64,000 bases of DNA from assembly GCA_023410875.1 (NCBI GenBank), contig JAEYPH010000056.1, positions 62,001-126,000 on the forward strand, read 5' to 3'. This DNA comes from Bacillota bacterium. Its GTDB lineage: Bacteria; Bacillota; Clostridia; Christensenellales; UMGS416. Under the pieces are notes generated by a model that saw nothing but the letters and a program-made list of their open reading frames with translations, ran no database searches and was not told the DNA's origin. The position numbers and the translations under genes are program-made. The first letter of the stretch is position 1. Every line of letters begins with the position of its first letter. Below are positions 52,117 through 60,154 of this stretch, piece after piece.

Positions 52117-53046
52117 TCATTGGTCCTTTCCAATCAATTCACATACACGCCTTGCGATATGCCCCGCGGTGAGCCCGTAATGCTCCAGCAAAGTCTGCTC
52201 ATTGTTCGACGACTGGCCAAACTCATCGCGGATCCCCAGGAAATGCACGGGGATGCCTGTTTCGGCCAGCGCCTCGGCAACAGCGGAGCCAAGGCCGCCG
52301 ATGACGCTATGCTCCTCGCAGGTAAGAACGATGCCGGTCCGTTTGGCAAGCTCCCGCACTGCGACGCCGTCCAGAGGCTTGATCGTCGATACATTCACAA
52401 CCAAAGGCTGGATGCCGGCGGCTTTCAGCTCCTGCGCCGCCGCTACAGCGCGCCCGGCCATGGAGCCCGTCGCGAATAGGGTGATGTCCCGCCCGTCGAT
52501 CAGCGGATAGACCTTGCCGATCTCGAAGGTACCGTCCCCGGGCAAGTCCGCAAGATCCGAACGCGTCACCCGCATATAAACCGGCCCATCCCAACGCGCC
52601 GCCGCCTGTACCATGGCGTAGGCCTGCCTCGCGTCGCCCGACGAAAGCACCGCCATGCCCGGCAGCGCCCGCATGATGGCGATGTCCTCCACCGTCTGGT
52701 GGGTGGAACCGTCGCCGTAATCCGAAAGCCCGGCGGAAGAACCGCAAAGCTTCACATTCAAGCGAGGAATGCAGACAGACTGGCGGATTTGGTCGAACGC
52801 CCGGCCAGCCATGAAGACCGCGAAGGTGGACGCAAAGGGTATCTTGCCGCACAGCGCCAAGCCGGTCGCCATGCCCACCATGTTCGCTTCGGCGATTCCC
52901 GCTTCCACGTAGCGCTCCGGGAACGCCTGCTCCATATAACAGCTCATCGTGGATTTGCACAGATCAGCATCCAGCGCCCAAATGCGCGCATCCTCCCGGG
53001 CAATGTCAACGAGCGCCTGGCCGTACGCCTCTCTCGGGTTTCCCAT
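52117..53046 (-). CDS. Transketolase, C-terminal subunit
   Basis: The 309-residue protein corresponds to the pyrimidine-binding and C-terminal domains. It has EAGIAEANMVGMATGLAL with the TPP-activating glutamate, FASTFAVFMAGRAFDQIRQSV, the DYGDGSTHQTVEDIAIM substrate histidine region and the C-terminal TCEEHSVIGGLGSAVAE. It overlaps the N-subunit stop by one base (TAATG), so the two are made together. Confidence 0.92.
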   Translation of the reverse strand: MGNPREAYGQALVDIAREDARIWALDADLCKSTMSCYMEQAFPERYVEAGIAEANMVGMATGLALCGKIPFASTFAVFMAGRAFDQIRQSVCIPRLNVKLCGSSAGLSDYGDGSTHQTVEDIAIMRALPGMAVLSSGDARQAYAMVQAAARWDGPVYMRVTRSDLADLPGDGTFEIGKVYPLIDGRDITLFATGSMAGRAVAAAQELKAAGIQPLVVNVSTIKPLDGVAVRELAKRTGIVLTCEEHSVIGGLGSAVAEALAETGIPVHFLGIRDEFGQSSNNEQTLLEHYGLTAGHIARRVCELIGKDQ

Positions 53047-53894
53047 TACCGGCCACCTCCCAGCGCGTTCTGCAGGCAGAGGACCGTCTGCTCATACTGT
53101 TCCTGCGTCAGAAGGCCGTTGTGAAAGCCTACGACATTCTCGGCGCACGCGACGCCCCTGCCCTTCACCGTTTCCGCGACAATAACGGCGGGCCTTCCTT
53201 TCACGGCCTTCGCCTCATCAAAAGCGGCAAGCAAGGAGCCAAAGTCGTGCCCGTCGGCATGGATCACATACCAACCAAAAGCGGCGAACTTGGGTCCAGG
53301 CTCGCCATAATTCAGGCGTTCCTGCGTAGACCCCATCGCCTGGAGGCGGTTCCGATCCACAATGGCGATCAGGTTCTCCAGTTGATGGGCGCCGGCAAAC
53401 AGGACAGCTTCCCACACCTGGCCCTCGTCCAGCTCTCCATCCCCCATCATCACATAAACACGGGCGTCCGGCGCATCGGCCCGCAACGCCAACGCCATGC
53501 CCACGCCCTGTGACAGCCCCTGCCCCAAAGACCCCGTGTTTGCCTCAATGCCGGGCAGCTTGGAACGGTCCGGGTGCCCCTGCAGGCGGCTGCCGCACTC
53601 TTTGAGCGTCATGAGCTCCTCCACAGGGAAATAACCGCGCCGCGCCAATGCCGCATATTGCGCCGGGCAGGAGTGGCCTTTGGATAAGATGAACCGGTCG
53701 CGCTGGGGCCACGCGGGGTCCCCCGGATAAATGCGCATGACATGGAAATAGAGCGCGGCGATGATATCCGCCGCCGACATCGATCCGCCAAAGTGGCCTC
53801 GGTTCTCCGGGCCGATCATTCGCACAACATCCAGCCGGATTTGTGCCGCGGCTCTGGTCAACGCCTCTTGCACCGTTGCATTTCGATCCGTCAT
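53046..53894 (-). CDS. Transketolase, N-terminal subunit
   Basis: The 282-residue TPP-binding half has GHFGGSMSAADIIAALYF, FILSKGHSCPAQYAAL, GSLGQGLSQGVGMALAL and the TPP/Mg motif GDGELDEGQVWEA ending in IVDRN. Together with 52117-53046 it makes a full transketolase split into two chains, common in Bacillota catabolic operons. It transfers two-carbon ketol units; the sugar pair is unknown. Confidence 0.92.
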   Translation of the reverse strand: MTDRNATVQEALTRAAAQIRLDVVRMIGPENRGHFGGSMSAADIIAALYFHVMRIYPGDPAWPQRDRFILSKGHSCPAQYAALARRGYFPVEELMTLKECGSRLQGHPDRSKLPGIEANTGSLGQGLSQGVGMALALRADAPDARVYVMMGDGELDEGQVWEAVLFAGAHQLENLIAIVDRNRLQAMGSTQERLNYGEPGPKFAAFGWYVIHADGHDFGSLLAAFDEAKAVKGRPAVIVAETVKGRGVACAENVVGFHNGLLTQEQYEQTVLCLQNALGGGR

Positions 53895-53923
53895 GGCCTT
53901 ACCCCTTCTCGTTGCATTCGCTA

Positions 53924-54955
53924 CTAAGGCTTAAGAACCACCTTGAGCGCTTGCTGCGTTTCGACAAGCTCAAAGGCTTCCTCCCATTGCTCCAGCGCAA
54001 GCACATGGGTGATCAGCGGTTTCATGTCGACAAGACCGGCTTCCAGGAGCCGCAGCGCAGCTTCCCAGGTATCCCAAGTGTGGGAGAAATGGCCGCGCAG
54101 CGTGGCGCTCTTGTGCAGCAGCCTGTCCAGGCTGAAGCCTACCGGCTTTGGCCCCCAGCCGATCTTCGTGATCTGCCCGCCGGGGCGCACCAGATCCAGG
54201 GAAAGGTCAAGGGTGGCGCTGACGCCGGCCGTATCGACGATCAGCGGGTAACCATAACCGTCGCTGCCCCTGAGCACGGTGCGCAGGTCCGCGGCGGTGC
54301 TGTCATAAGTGCCGGTGGCGCCATACACCTTGGCAATCTCCAGGCGCTTTGCGTCGCTGGCGGTGCCGATAACCTCGATTTTGGAAGCGCCGCACAGCTT
54401 GGCCACTGCCGCACACAGCAAACCGATGGGCCCGGGGCCAATGATGACGACCTCGTCACCGGGAACGATGCGGCTGCTGTCGCAGAGCGCCTTGTGCGCC
54501 ACGCAAAGGGGCTCGGTCAGCGAAGCGACCTCCAGAGGCAAGCCCTCGGGAACCCGGTGCAGAATGCGGGACGGCACCTTGACATACTCAGCGAAAGCGC
54601 CGTGCGCCTTGAAGCCGAAGCCCTTGCGGTCACGGCACAGGTGATACAGGTTCGTACGGCACATGTCACATACGCCGCAATAATCAGCATGGGTTTCGGC
54701 AGTCACACGGTCGCTTGCTTTCCAGCCTGTTACGCCCGCGCCGGCTTCCACGATGATTCCGGCGAACTCATGGCCGAAAATCAACGGCGGTTCCACCTGG
54801 AAGGCGCTGGTTCCGCGATGCATATGAGGATCGGTACCGCAGACACCGATGGCTGCGACTTGAACGAGCACATCATTTTCGCCGATGATCGGCATCGGCA
54901 TGTCTTGCAGGCGGGTTTCTCCAGGGTTTCGACCATACTTCACGACTGCCCTCAT
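53924..54955 (-). CDS. Zinc-dependent medium-chain alcohol/polyol dehydrogenase
   Basis: Catalytic zinc ligands in IGVCGTDPHMH and FGHEFAG. The structural zinc loop YCGVCDMCRTNLYHLC has all four cysteines, and the Rossmann motif GPGPIGLL lies near residue 175. Length 343 fits sorbitol/threonine-dehydrogenase-like enzymes. GGGGAGG precedes the ATG at 54955. In the operon it probably oxidises a polyol or sugar to a ketose that feeds the transketolase; no direct evidence for the substrate. Confidence 0.9.
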   Translation of the reverse strand: MRAVVKYGRNPGETRLQDMPMPIIGENDVLVQVAAIGVCGTDPHMHRGTSAFQVEPPLIFGHEFAGIIVEAGAGVTGWKASDRVTAETHADYCGVCDMCRTNLYHLCRDRKGFGFKAHGAFAEYVKVPSRILHRVPEGLPLEVASLTEPLCVAHKALCDSSRIVPGDEVVIIGPGPIGLLCAAVAKLCGASKIEVIGTASDAKRLEIAKVYGATGTYDSTAADLRTVLRGSDGYGYPLIVDTAGVSATLDLSLDLVRPGGQITKIGWGPKPVGFSLDRLLHKSATLRGHFSHTWDTWEAALRLLEAGLVDMKPLITHVLALEQWEEAFELVETQQALKVVLKP

Positions 54956-54982
54956 GTTTTTACCTCCCCTTGAATGGATCAA

Positions 54983-55978
54983 TTAAAGCAACGATTTGCG
55001 AATTTTGATCTCGGGCTTCTCCATGAACCGCACGGGTTCATCGGGGCCGGTCCCCTTGATGCGGGCGTGCAGCAGCTGCATCGCCACGCGCCCCGTATCT
55101 TCCTTGGGCTGGGAGACGGTTGTCAGCGGCACCCGGAGCAAGCGGGCATACGACACATCGTCATATCCGGTCACCGACACGTCGCCGGGGATCGAAAGCC
55201 CGCAATCCAGCACCGCCTCCATCGCCATGGCAGCGGTCGTATCGTTGGCGCACAGCAGGCAGTCCGGCCGGTTTGGCTTGGTCATCAGGCTGTACGTCAG
55301 TGCGTAGGCGTTTTTGGATGCATTGGGGTATACTTGTATGAAATCCCTGCTCTTGCCGGCCTCATCCAGCGCATCGAAGACACCCGCCAGCCGGTTGACT
55401 GCCGGCGGTGATTCTTCGCGCAGGTTCAAAAAAGCGATCCGTTCAAAGCTTCGGGACAGCGCAAGGCTGGTCAGCATCTTCATGCCGTAGCGGTCATCGT
55501 TGTTCACGCTGTCACAGGGCAGGTCATTGGGCAGCACATCCAGCAGAACCACGGGCATCGTCAGCCGCTTGAGCGTGGATATGGTTTCCCCGTCCAGGTT
55601 GCCGGGGTGGAAGACGATGCCGCTGACGCGCACGCGCTGCAGCATCTCCAGCGCCCGCTGCTCCCGCTCACGGTTCATGCCGGCGTTGAACAGAAGCGTG
55701 TAATACCCCAGCGTTGCGGACTCATCCTCGATGCCCTTTATCACTTCCGCAAAATAGGGGCTCGCAGAATCATCCACGATGATACCGATGAACATCGGCG
55801 TATAGCCGCGCAGGCTGCGCGCCATTTCATTGGGCGTATAGTGCAAGCGCCTGGCTGTCTGTTCAATTTTCCGGCGGGTTTCCTCGTTGACACCGGGTTT
55901 TCCATTCAAGGCCTTGGATACTGTGTTGGTCGAAAGCCCCAACTCCTTAGCAATGTCCTTTAGTCGCGTTTGATCCAC
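54983..55978 (-). CDS. LacI-family transcriptional repressor
   Basis: The N-terminal helix-turn-helix LKDIAKELGLSTNTVSKALN and hinge are classical, followed by a periplasmic-binding-protein-like sensor domain with FIGIIVDDSASPYFAEVIKG and CLLCANDTTAAMAMEAV. The start is a GTG at 55978 with GAGGAG seven bases upstream. It lies inside the operon, after the permeases. A LacI-type palindrome at 59869-59880, next to the operon promoter, is its likely target. Confidence 0.93.
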   Translation of the reverse strand: MDQTRLKDIAKELGLSTNTVSKALNGKPGVNEETRRKIEQTARRLHYTPNEMARSLRGYTPMFIGIIVDDSASPYFAEVIKGIEDESATLGYYTLLFNAGMNREREQRALEMLQRVRVSGIVFHPGNLDGETISTLKRLTMPVVLLDVLPNDLPCDSVNNDDRYGMKMLTSLALSRSFERIAFLNLREESPPAVNRLAGVFDALDEAGKSRDFIQVYPNASKNAYALTYSLMTKPNRPDCLLCANDTTAAMAMEAVLDCGLSIPGDVSVTGYDDVSYARLLRVPLTTVSQPKEDTGRVAMQLLHARIKGTGPDEPVRFMEKPEIKIRKSLL

Positions 55979-56004
55979 TTCTAAACTCCTCAGCAGCGCT
56001 GTGA

Positions 56005-56958
56005 TCAGCCCTTGACGCCTCCAATGGTTAGGCCCTTAACGAAGTATTTTTGCAGGAACGGATAGGAGAACAGTATCGGCGTAACCGCAATGATCGTCAT
56101 CGCGGTCCGGATTGATGTCGGTGTGACGGTGGACTTGTAAGCCTCGCCGGCGTTCACCGCAGCGTCTGCCGAATCTGTGGAAGAGATGTTCTGCGCCGAC
56201 GTCAGCAGCTTTTGCAATTCGAACTGCAGCGTTGTCAGCTTGGGCGCGCCGGAGCAATACAGCATCGTGTCGAACCAGGCGTTCCACTGGCCAACGGCCA
56301 CAAACAGTATGATCGTCGCGACAACCGGCAAGCTGAGCGGAAAAACAACCCTTGCCAAAATGCGGTACTCGCTGGCTCCATCGATCTTGGCAGCCTCAAT
56401 CAGGCTGTCGGGGATGCCCTCGATGTAGCTTCGCATCACCATGACATTATATGCGCTGAGCATTGCGGGCAGCAAGTATACGAGGAAGTTGTTGAAAAGC
56501 CCCAGGTAGCGCATCAAAATAACCGTAGGGATCAAGCCGCCGGAAAAGTACATCGTGAACACCAGAAATGGGGTGAACACTTTGCGCAGAAAAAAGTCCT
56601 TGCGGCTGAACACATAGGACACGCACAACGTTGCGAATACGCTCAGTGCGCCCCCCACAACGGCACGGGTGGCGGAGACGAGAACGGCCTGGGCAATCAG
56701 AGGGTTGCCTACGAGAATCTTTTGATAATTGTACAGGGTCCACTCCCGCGGCCAAAGATATATCCCGCCCTGAATGGAATCGATGGCGTTGTTGAACGAG
56801 TATGCAAGCGTGTTCCAGAAGGGATATATTGTCACCACGCACAACAGGATCAACGCCGCGTAGATGATCACATCCAGAATCACATCTTCCGCGGTGGCCC
56901 TCTTGTATGCCGGCATCTTGCCGATCAACCCTCGGGAACTGGCAGTTTTTCCGATCAT
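56005..56958 (-). CDS. LplC/YtcP-type sugar ABC transporter permease
   Basis: Six membrane helices, EAA loop SLIEAAKIDGASEYRIL and C-terminal YFVKGLTIGGVKG. The ATG at 56958 has GGGGAGG seven bases upstream and starts 13 bp after the partner permease stop. It belongs to the LacI-controlled importer. Confidence 0.91.
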   Translation of the reverse strand: MIGKTASSRGLIGKMPAYKRATAEDVILDVIIYAALILLCVVTIYPFWNTLAYSFNNAIDSIQGGIYLWPREWTLYNYQKILVGNPLIAQAVLVSATRAVVGGALSVFATLCVSYVFSRKDFFLRKVFTPFLVFTMYFSGGLIPTVILMRYLGLFNNFLVYLLPAMLSAYNVMVMRSYIEGIPDSLIEAAKIDGASEYRILARVVFPLSLPVVATIILFVAVGQWNAWFDTMLYCSGAPKLTTLQFELQKLLTSAQNISSTDSADAAVNAGEAYKSTVTPTSIRTAMTIIAVTPILFSYPFLQKYFVKGLTIGGVKG

Positions 56959-56971
56959 CCTTTCGCCTCCC

Positions 56972-57931
56972 CTAGAAAATGCCGTAGCCGTCAATGCGCT
57001 TGGATATCCAGTTGCTGATGATGATCAGCGAGATGGAAATCATCGAGTTGAAGATGCCGATCGCCGTACCATAGGAATACCTGCCGGTCTTCAGGCAGTA
57101 TGTATATATGTATACGTCGATTGTTCGTGAGGCATCGATGTTCGATGGATTGCTCAGCAGGTATACATGCTCGAAGCCGGCATTCATCAGGTTCCCTATG
57201 CTCAGCACCAGAAGGATCTTGATCGTCGGCACGATGCTGGGGATTGTGACCGACAGGATTCTGCGTATGCGGCCGGCTCCGTCTATGGCAGCCGCCTCAT
57301 AGAGCTCCGGATCAATGCCGGTCATTGCGGCAAGGTAGATGATCGCATTCCAGCCGACGTTTTTCCACACGTTGGAAATCGCCACGATGCTGTAGAAATA
57401 CTTCGGCTCACCCATAAAAGGGATGCCTTCCTTGGTCAATCCAAGCGCTTTCAGCAGGATATTCACGATGCCATCGGATGGGGAAAGCACCATGTAAACA
57501 ATGTTCGACGCGACGACCCAGGATACAAAGTACGGTAGATAGCTGATCGTCTGCACGGTGCGTTTGAACAGGATATGGCGCACTTCGTTGATCATCACCG
57601 CCAGTAGGATCGCGGAAAGAAAGCCGAGCGATATTTTAAGCACGCTGGTATTGAGCGTATTATAGATCGAATTGATAAAGTTGGTATCCTGAAATGCCTC
57701 GATAAAATTGGCCAAACCAAGGAATGGGGAGTGCAGCAAACCTTTGGCTACCGAGAACTGCTGGAAGGCCATGCCCCAGCCCCAGATTGGCAAATAATTG
57801 AAAACGAAAACAAAAAACAGAAACGGAACGACGAGCACGAGAAGCTGTCTCTGCTCATACGCCTTTCTCCAAAAGCTCTTCTTCTTTGGCGCGATGACCT
57901 TTGACGGTCCGGATGTCGGCAGCGCTGTCAT
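56972..57931 (-). CDS. LplB/YteP-type sugar ABC transporter permease
   Basis: Six membrane helices, FNYLPIWGWGMAFQQF and EAA loop ELYEAAAIDGAGRIRRIL. I use the ATG at 57931 with GGGGGA upstream; an ATG at 57946 overlaps that site. It follows the binding-protein gene after a perfect palindrome at 57988-58013. Confidence 0.91.
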   Translation of the reverse strand: MTALPTSGPSKVIAPKKKSFWRKAYEQRQLLVLVVPFLFFVFVFNYLPIWGWGMAFQQFSVAKGLLHSPFLGLANFIEAFQDTNFINSIYNTLNTSVLKISLGFLSAILLAVMINEVRHILFKRTVQTISYLPYFVSWVVASNIVYMVLSPSDGIVNILLKALGLTKEGIPFMGEPKYFYSIVAISNVWKNVGWNAIIYLAAMTGIDPELYEAAAIDGAGRIRRILSVTIPSIVPTIKILLVLSIGNLMNAGFEHVYLLSNPSNIDASRTIDVYIYTYCLKTGRYSYGTAIGIFNSMISISLIIISNWISKRIDGYGIF

Positions 57932-57987
57932 GGCATCTTCCCCCATATGTCAAGGCAGTGAAACGTGCTTCCAATCAGAATCCAGTA

Positions 57988-58013
57988 CGGGGAGCGCCAT
58001 ATGGCGCTCCCCG
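57988..58013 (-). terminator. Perfect GC-rich palindrome after the third LplA-type gene
   Basis: CGGGGAGCGCCAT is followed directly by its own complement, a 26-base perfect palindrome that would form a 10-bp stem with a CATATG loop. It starts 14 bp after the binding-protein stop. It lacks a T-run, as do the hairpins at 20881 and 29353. Confidence 0.6.
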
Positions 58014-58026
58014 CCGTTGCATATGT

Positions 58027-59769
58027 CTACTTGTAGTACTGGGCGCCGTCCTGGATGATCTGCGTGGCCTTGGTCTCGTACTCAGCCAGGCCAGGAATGG
58101 CGGCAAGCTTGGCTTGATACTCGTCCCAAAGCTTGTCAAAATCATCCGGTTTGGCCTGAACGAGCTTGGCATGCCACTCCGTGGAGGTCTCCAGGGCCTT
58201 GGTTACAGAGATGAATTCGGGGGTATCCTGAGGCATCTGCTGACGGACGGCCCAGCCGGGCTGATACTTGGCAGGATATGCAGGAGCAAAGAAGTCGCAC
58301 AGGGACTTGATGTTGTAATCCTTGAGAATCTGCTTCTCGTAGTCCTTGTAGCGCAGGTCGTTGTATTCGGGGTTCATAGCGGGGTTCACCCAGTTGCCAT
58401 CCTCGAACTTGGCATACTGCTCATTGTCGGTCTGCTCGCGTCGGACCAGGAACGTGAACTGGCCGATGCCCTGCTGCTTCTGGTAGTCCACGTCAAAGGA
58501 CTTCTCCCACTGCTCGACGGTGCGCGTAAACTTGCCACCGGAAAGCGTGTAATCCTCGCCTTCAATGCCCCAGGTAACCAGCTTTTGGATGTCATCGGCA
58601 CATAGGCGGTCCAGGAAGCGGAACACACCCTCAGGATCCTTGCAGGTGCTGGAGATCGAAACGCCCTGCGCGACAAAGGCATAGGGACCGCGGTAGTACT
58701 CTTTCTGTACGTTGTCCAAGGTGACAGGGAAAGCGACAAGGTTGCGGTCGGTCTTGCCGGTCTTTTCCAGCGCGGCCAAGGCTTCGGAAATAGCCCAGCG
58801 CTGGTCATACAGGCCGATCACGCGGCCAGAGCTGATCTTGGCCTTGTACTGGTCGTCCTTCTGCATGAAGGTCTCCTTGTCCATGTAGCCAAGGGTCCAC
58901 ATTTCATTCATGAACTTCAGGTATTCCTTCGTAAAGGGCTGACTCATGTTGATCTTGGCAACCAGCGTTTCCTGATCCACACAAGTCACACCATCGTTGG
59001 GATAACCGCCAAGGAAGCGGGCGCCGCCATATTGGAGTGCGGACACGCGGGAACCTTCGGTGGGAACCACAAAGCCGATGGTCGGCTGGCCGTCATAGGT
59101 CGGGTTCTTGGCCATATAGTCCTTGATCAGCTTGGAATACTGGCTGATGGTTTTGACGACCGGGAAACCGGCATCCTTCAGCACCGCATAACCGAGATAG
59201 TACCCGGCAGCGGGATAGAGGTTGTCCAGCGTCGGGCGGTTGTTGGAAAGGACGTAGATCTTGCCGTTCTGCAGACCCGAAAGCTTTAACTCGCTGGGGC
59301 GGTAAATCTTCTTGATATTCTCGCCGTACTTGTCGATCAGGTCGTCCAGCGGGATCAGCGCGTTTGCAGCGATGAAGATGCCTACGTTGTCGCCCGCATA
59401 AATCAGGTCGGGATAAACGCCGCCGGCAACCATCAGGTTGGCCTTGGTCATGATATCCTGGCCAACCAGATACTCAACGTTCAGCTTTACGCCGGTCAGC
59501 TCCTGAATCTTTTTCCCCACCGGCGTATCCCACGCCGGGGTTGTCGCAGTCAGCGCATTGCCGTTGAACATCGAAATCTCACTGGGCAGGGCGGGCACAG
59601 CCGAAGGCGTGGCCGCCGCAGTGGTAGCCTCGACCGTGGCCGCCGGAGTGTTCGTTGCATCGTTGGTTGCGGACGCGGTTGTTGCTGCCGGGGCCTGTGT
59701 GCAGCTGGCAAACAGCATTGCCAACGCCATGGCTACAGCAAGAACAGCCAGCAACTTGGGCTTCTTCAT
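58027..59769 (-). CDS. LplA-type saccharide-binding lipoprotein, first gene of the LacI operon
   Basis: The lipoprotein signal ends at cysteine 23 (LAMLFASC). A T/A-rich linker of about 40 residues precedes a large binding domain; 580 residues fits LplA. AAAGGAGG before the ATG is the strongest ribosome site of the operon, in keeping with the high amounts needed of a binding protein. Here the binding protein precedes its permeases, unlike the two other Lpl-type sets. Confidence 0.91.
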   Translation of the reverse strand: MKKPKLLAVLAVAMALAMLFASCTQAPAATTASATNDATNTPAATVEATTAAATPSAVPALPSEISMFNGNALTATTPAWDTPVGKKIQELTGVKLNVEYLVGQDIMTKANLMVAGGVYPDLIYAGDNVGIFIAANALIPLDDLIDKYGENIKKIYRPSELKLSGLQNGKIYVLSNNRPTLDNLYPAAGYYLGYAVLKDAGFPVVKTISQYSKLIKDYMAKNPTYDGQPTIGFVVPTEGSRVSALQYGGARFLGGYPNDGVTCVDQETLVAKINMSQPFTKEYLKFMNEMWTLGYMDKETFMQKDDQYKAKISSGRVIGLYDQRWAISEALAALEKTGKTDRNLVAFPVTLDNVQKEYYRGPYAFVAQGVSISSTCKDPEGVFRFLDRLCADDIQKLVTWGIEGEDYTLSGGKFTRTVEQWEKSFDVDYQKQQGIGQFTFLVRREQTDNEQYAKFEDGNWVNPAMNPEYNDLRYKDYEKQILKDYNIKSLCDFFAPAYPAKYQPGWAVRQQMPQDTPEFISVTKALETSTEWHAKLVQAKPDDFDKLWDEYQAKLAAIPGLAEYETKATQIIQDGAQYYK

Positions 59770-59868
59770 GGTGTGTCCTCCTTTATTTTTCTTGCGCGTT
59801 CTGCGCAATAACGCTCGAAAAAGGGAATCCTGGAGCGGAACCGGTTAATTCAATGGATACTTTGCTCA

Positions 59869-59880
59869 GTTAACGATAAC
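59869..59880. promoter_or_regulatory. LacI-type operator overlapping the start of transcription
   Basis: GTTAACGATAAC has half sites GTTA/TAAC around a central CG, the pattern of LacI-family operators. It lies 14 bp downstream of the -10 box, where a bound repressor would block initiation. The LacI-type gene of the same operon at 54983 is the natural candidate. Confidence 0.6.
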
Positions 59881-59893
59881 TATTCATGTGAGA

Positions 59894-59922
59894 AGTAAAA
59901 CATATACGGGCGGCGTTGTCAA
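59894..59922 (-). promoter_or_regulatory. Promoter of the LacI-controlled 11-gene operon
   Basis: A perfect TTGACA (59922-59917) and TTTACT (59899-59894) on the minus strand are exactly 17 bp apart. The predicted start near 59887 gives a leader of about 118 bases before the binding-protein gene. Confidence 0.65.
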
Positions 59923-60154
59923 TAATCTATAAAAATATAAAGTATAGACGAAATTCTATTTGCACATTGCACAGAGACAAGGGTTGAAATTTTCGGCACG
60001 CCAAAGCCAGTCTTGCCGTAAAACCTCTTATTTTTTATTATTTCAGGAATCCCATTGGAATTTTTGTCAATATGGATTATCATATGCAATACAGAACCGA
60101 TGGGTCTCAACACAACCAGACGAGCATTTCATGCGGAAGAAAGGAACCTTCACA
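59923..60154. other. Intergenic region before the beta-helix gene
   Basis: This part of the 385-bp divergent gap is AT-rich and holds no gene I can support. A promoter for the plus-strand gene at 60155 must lie here, but no convincing -35/-10 pair is visible. Confidence 0.4.

Noticed and set aside
47644..59769. Sulfoquinovose transketolase (sulfo-TK) pathway
   Set aside because: A split transketolase and a YihU/GarR-like reductase fit in part, but sulfoquinovosidase and the required isomerases are missing and a NagB-like deaminase does not belong.
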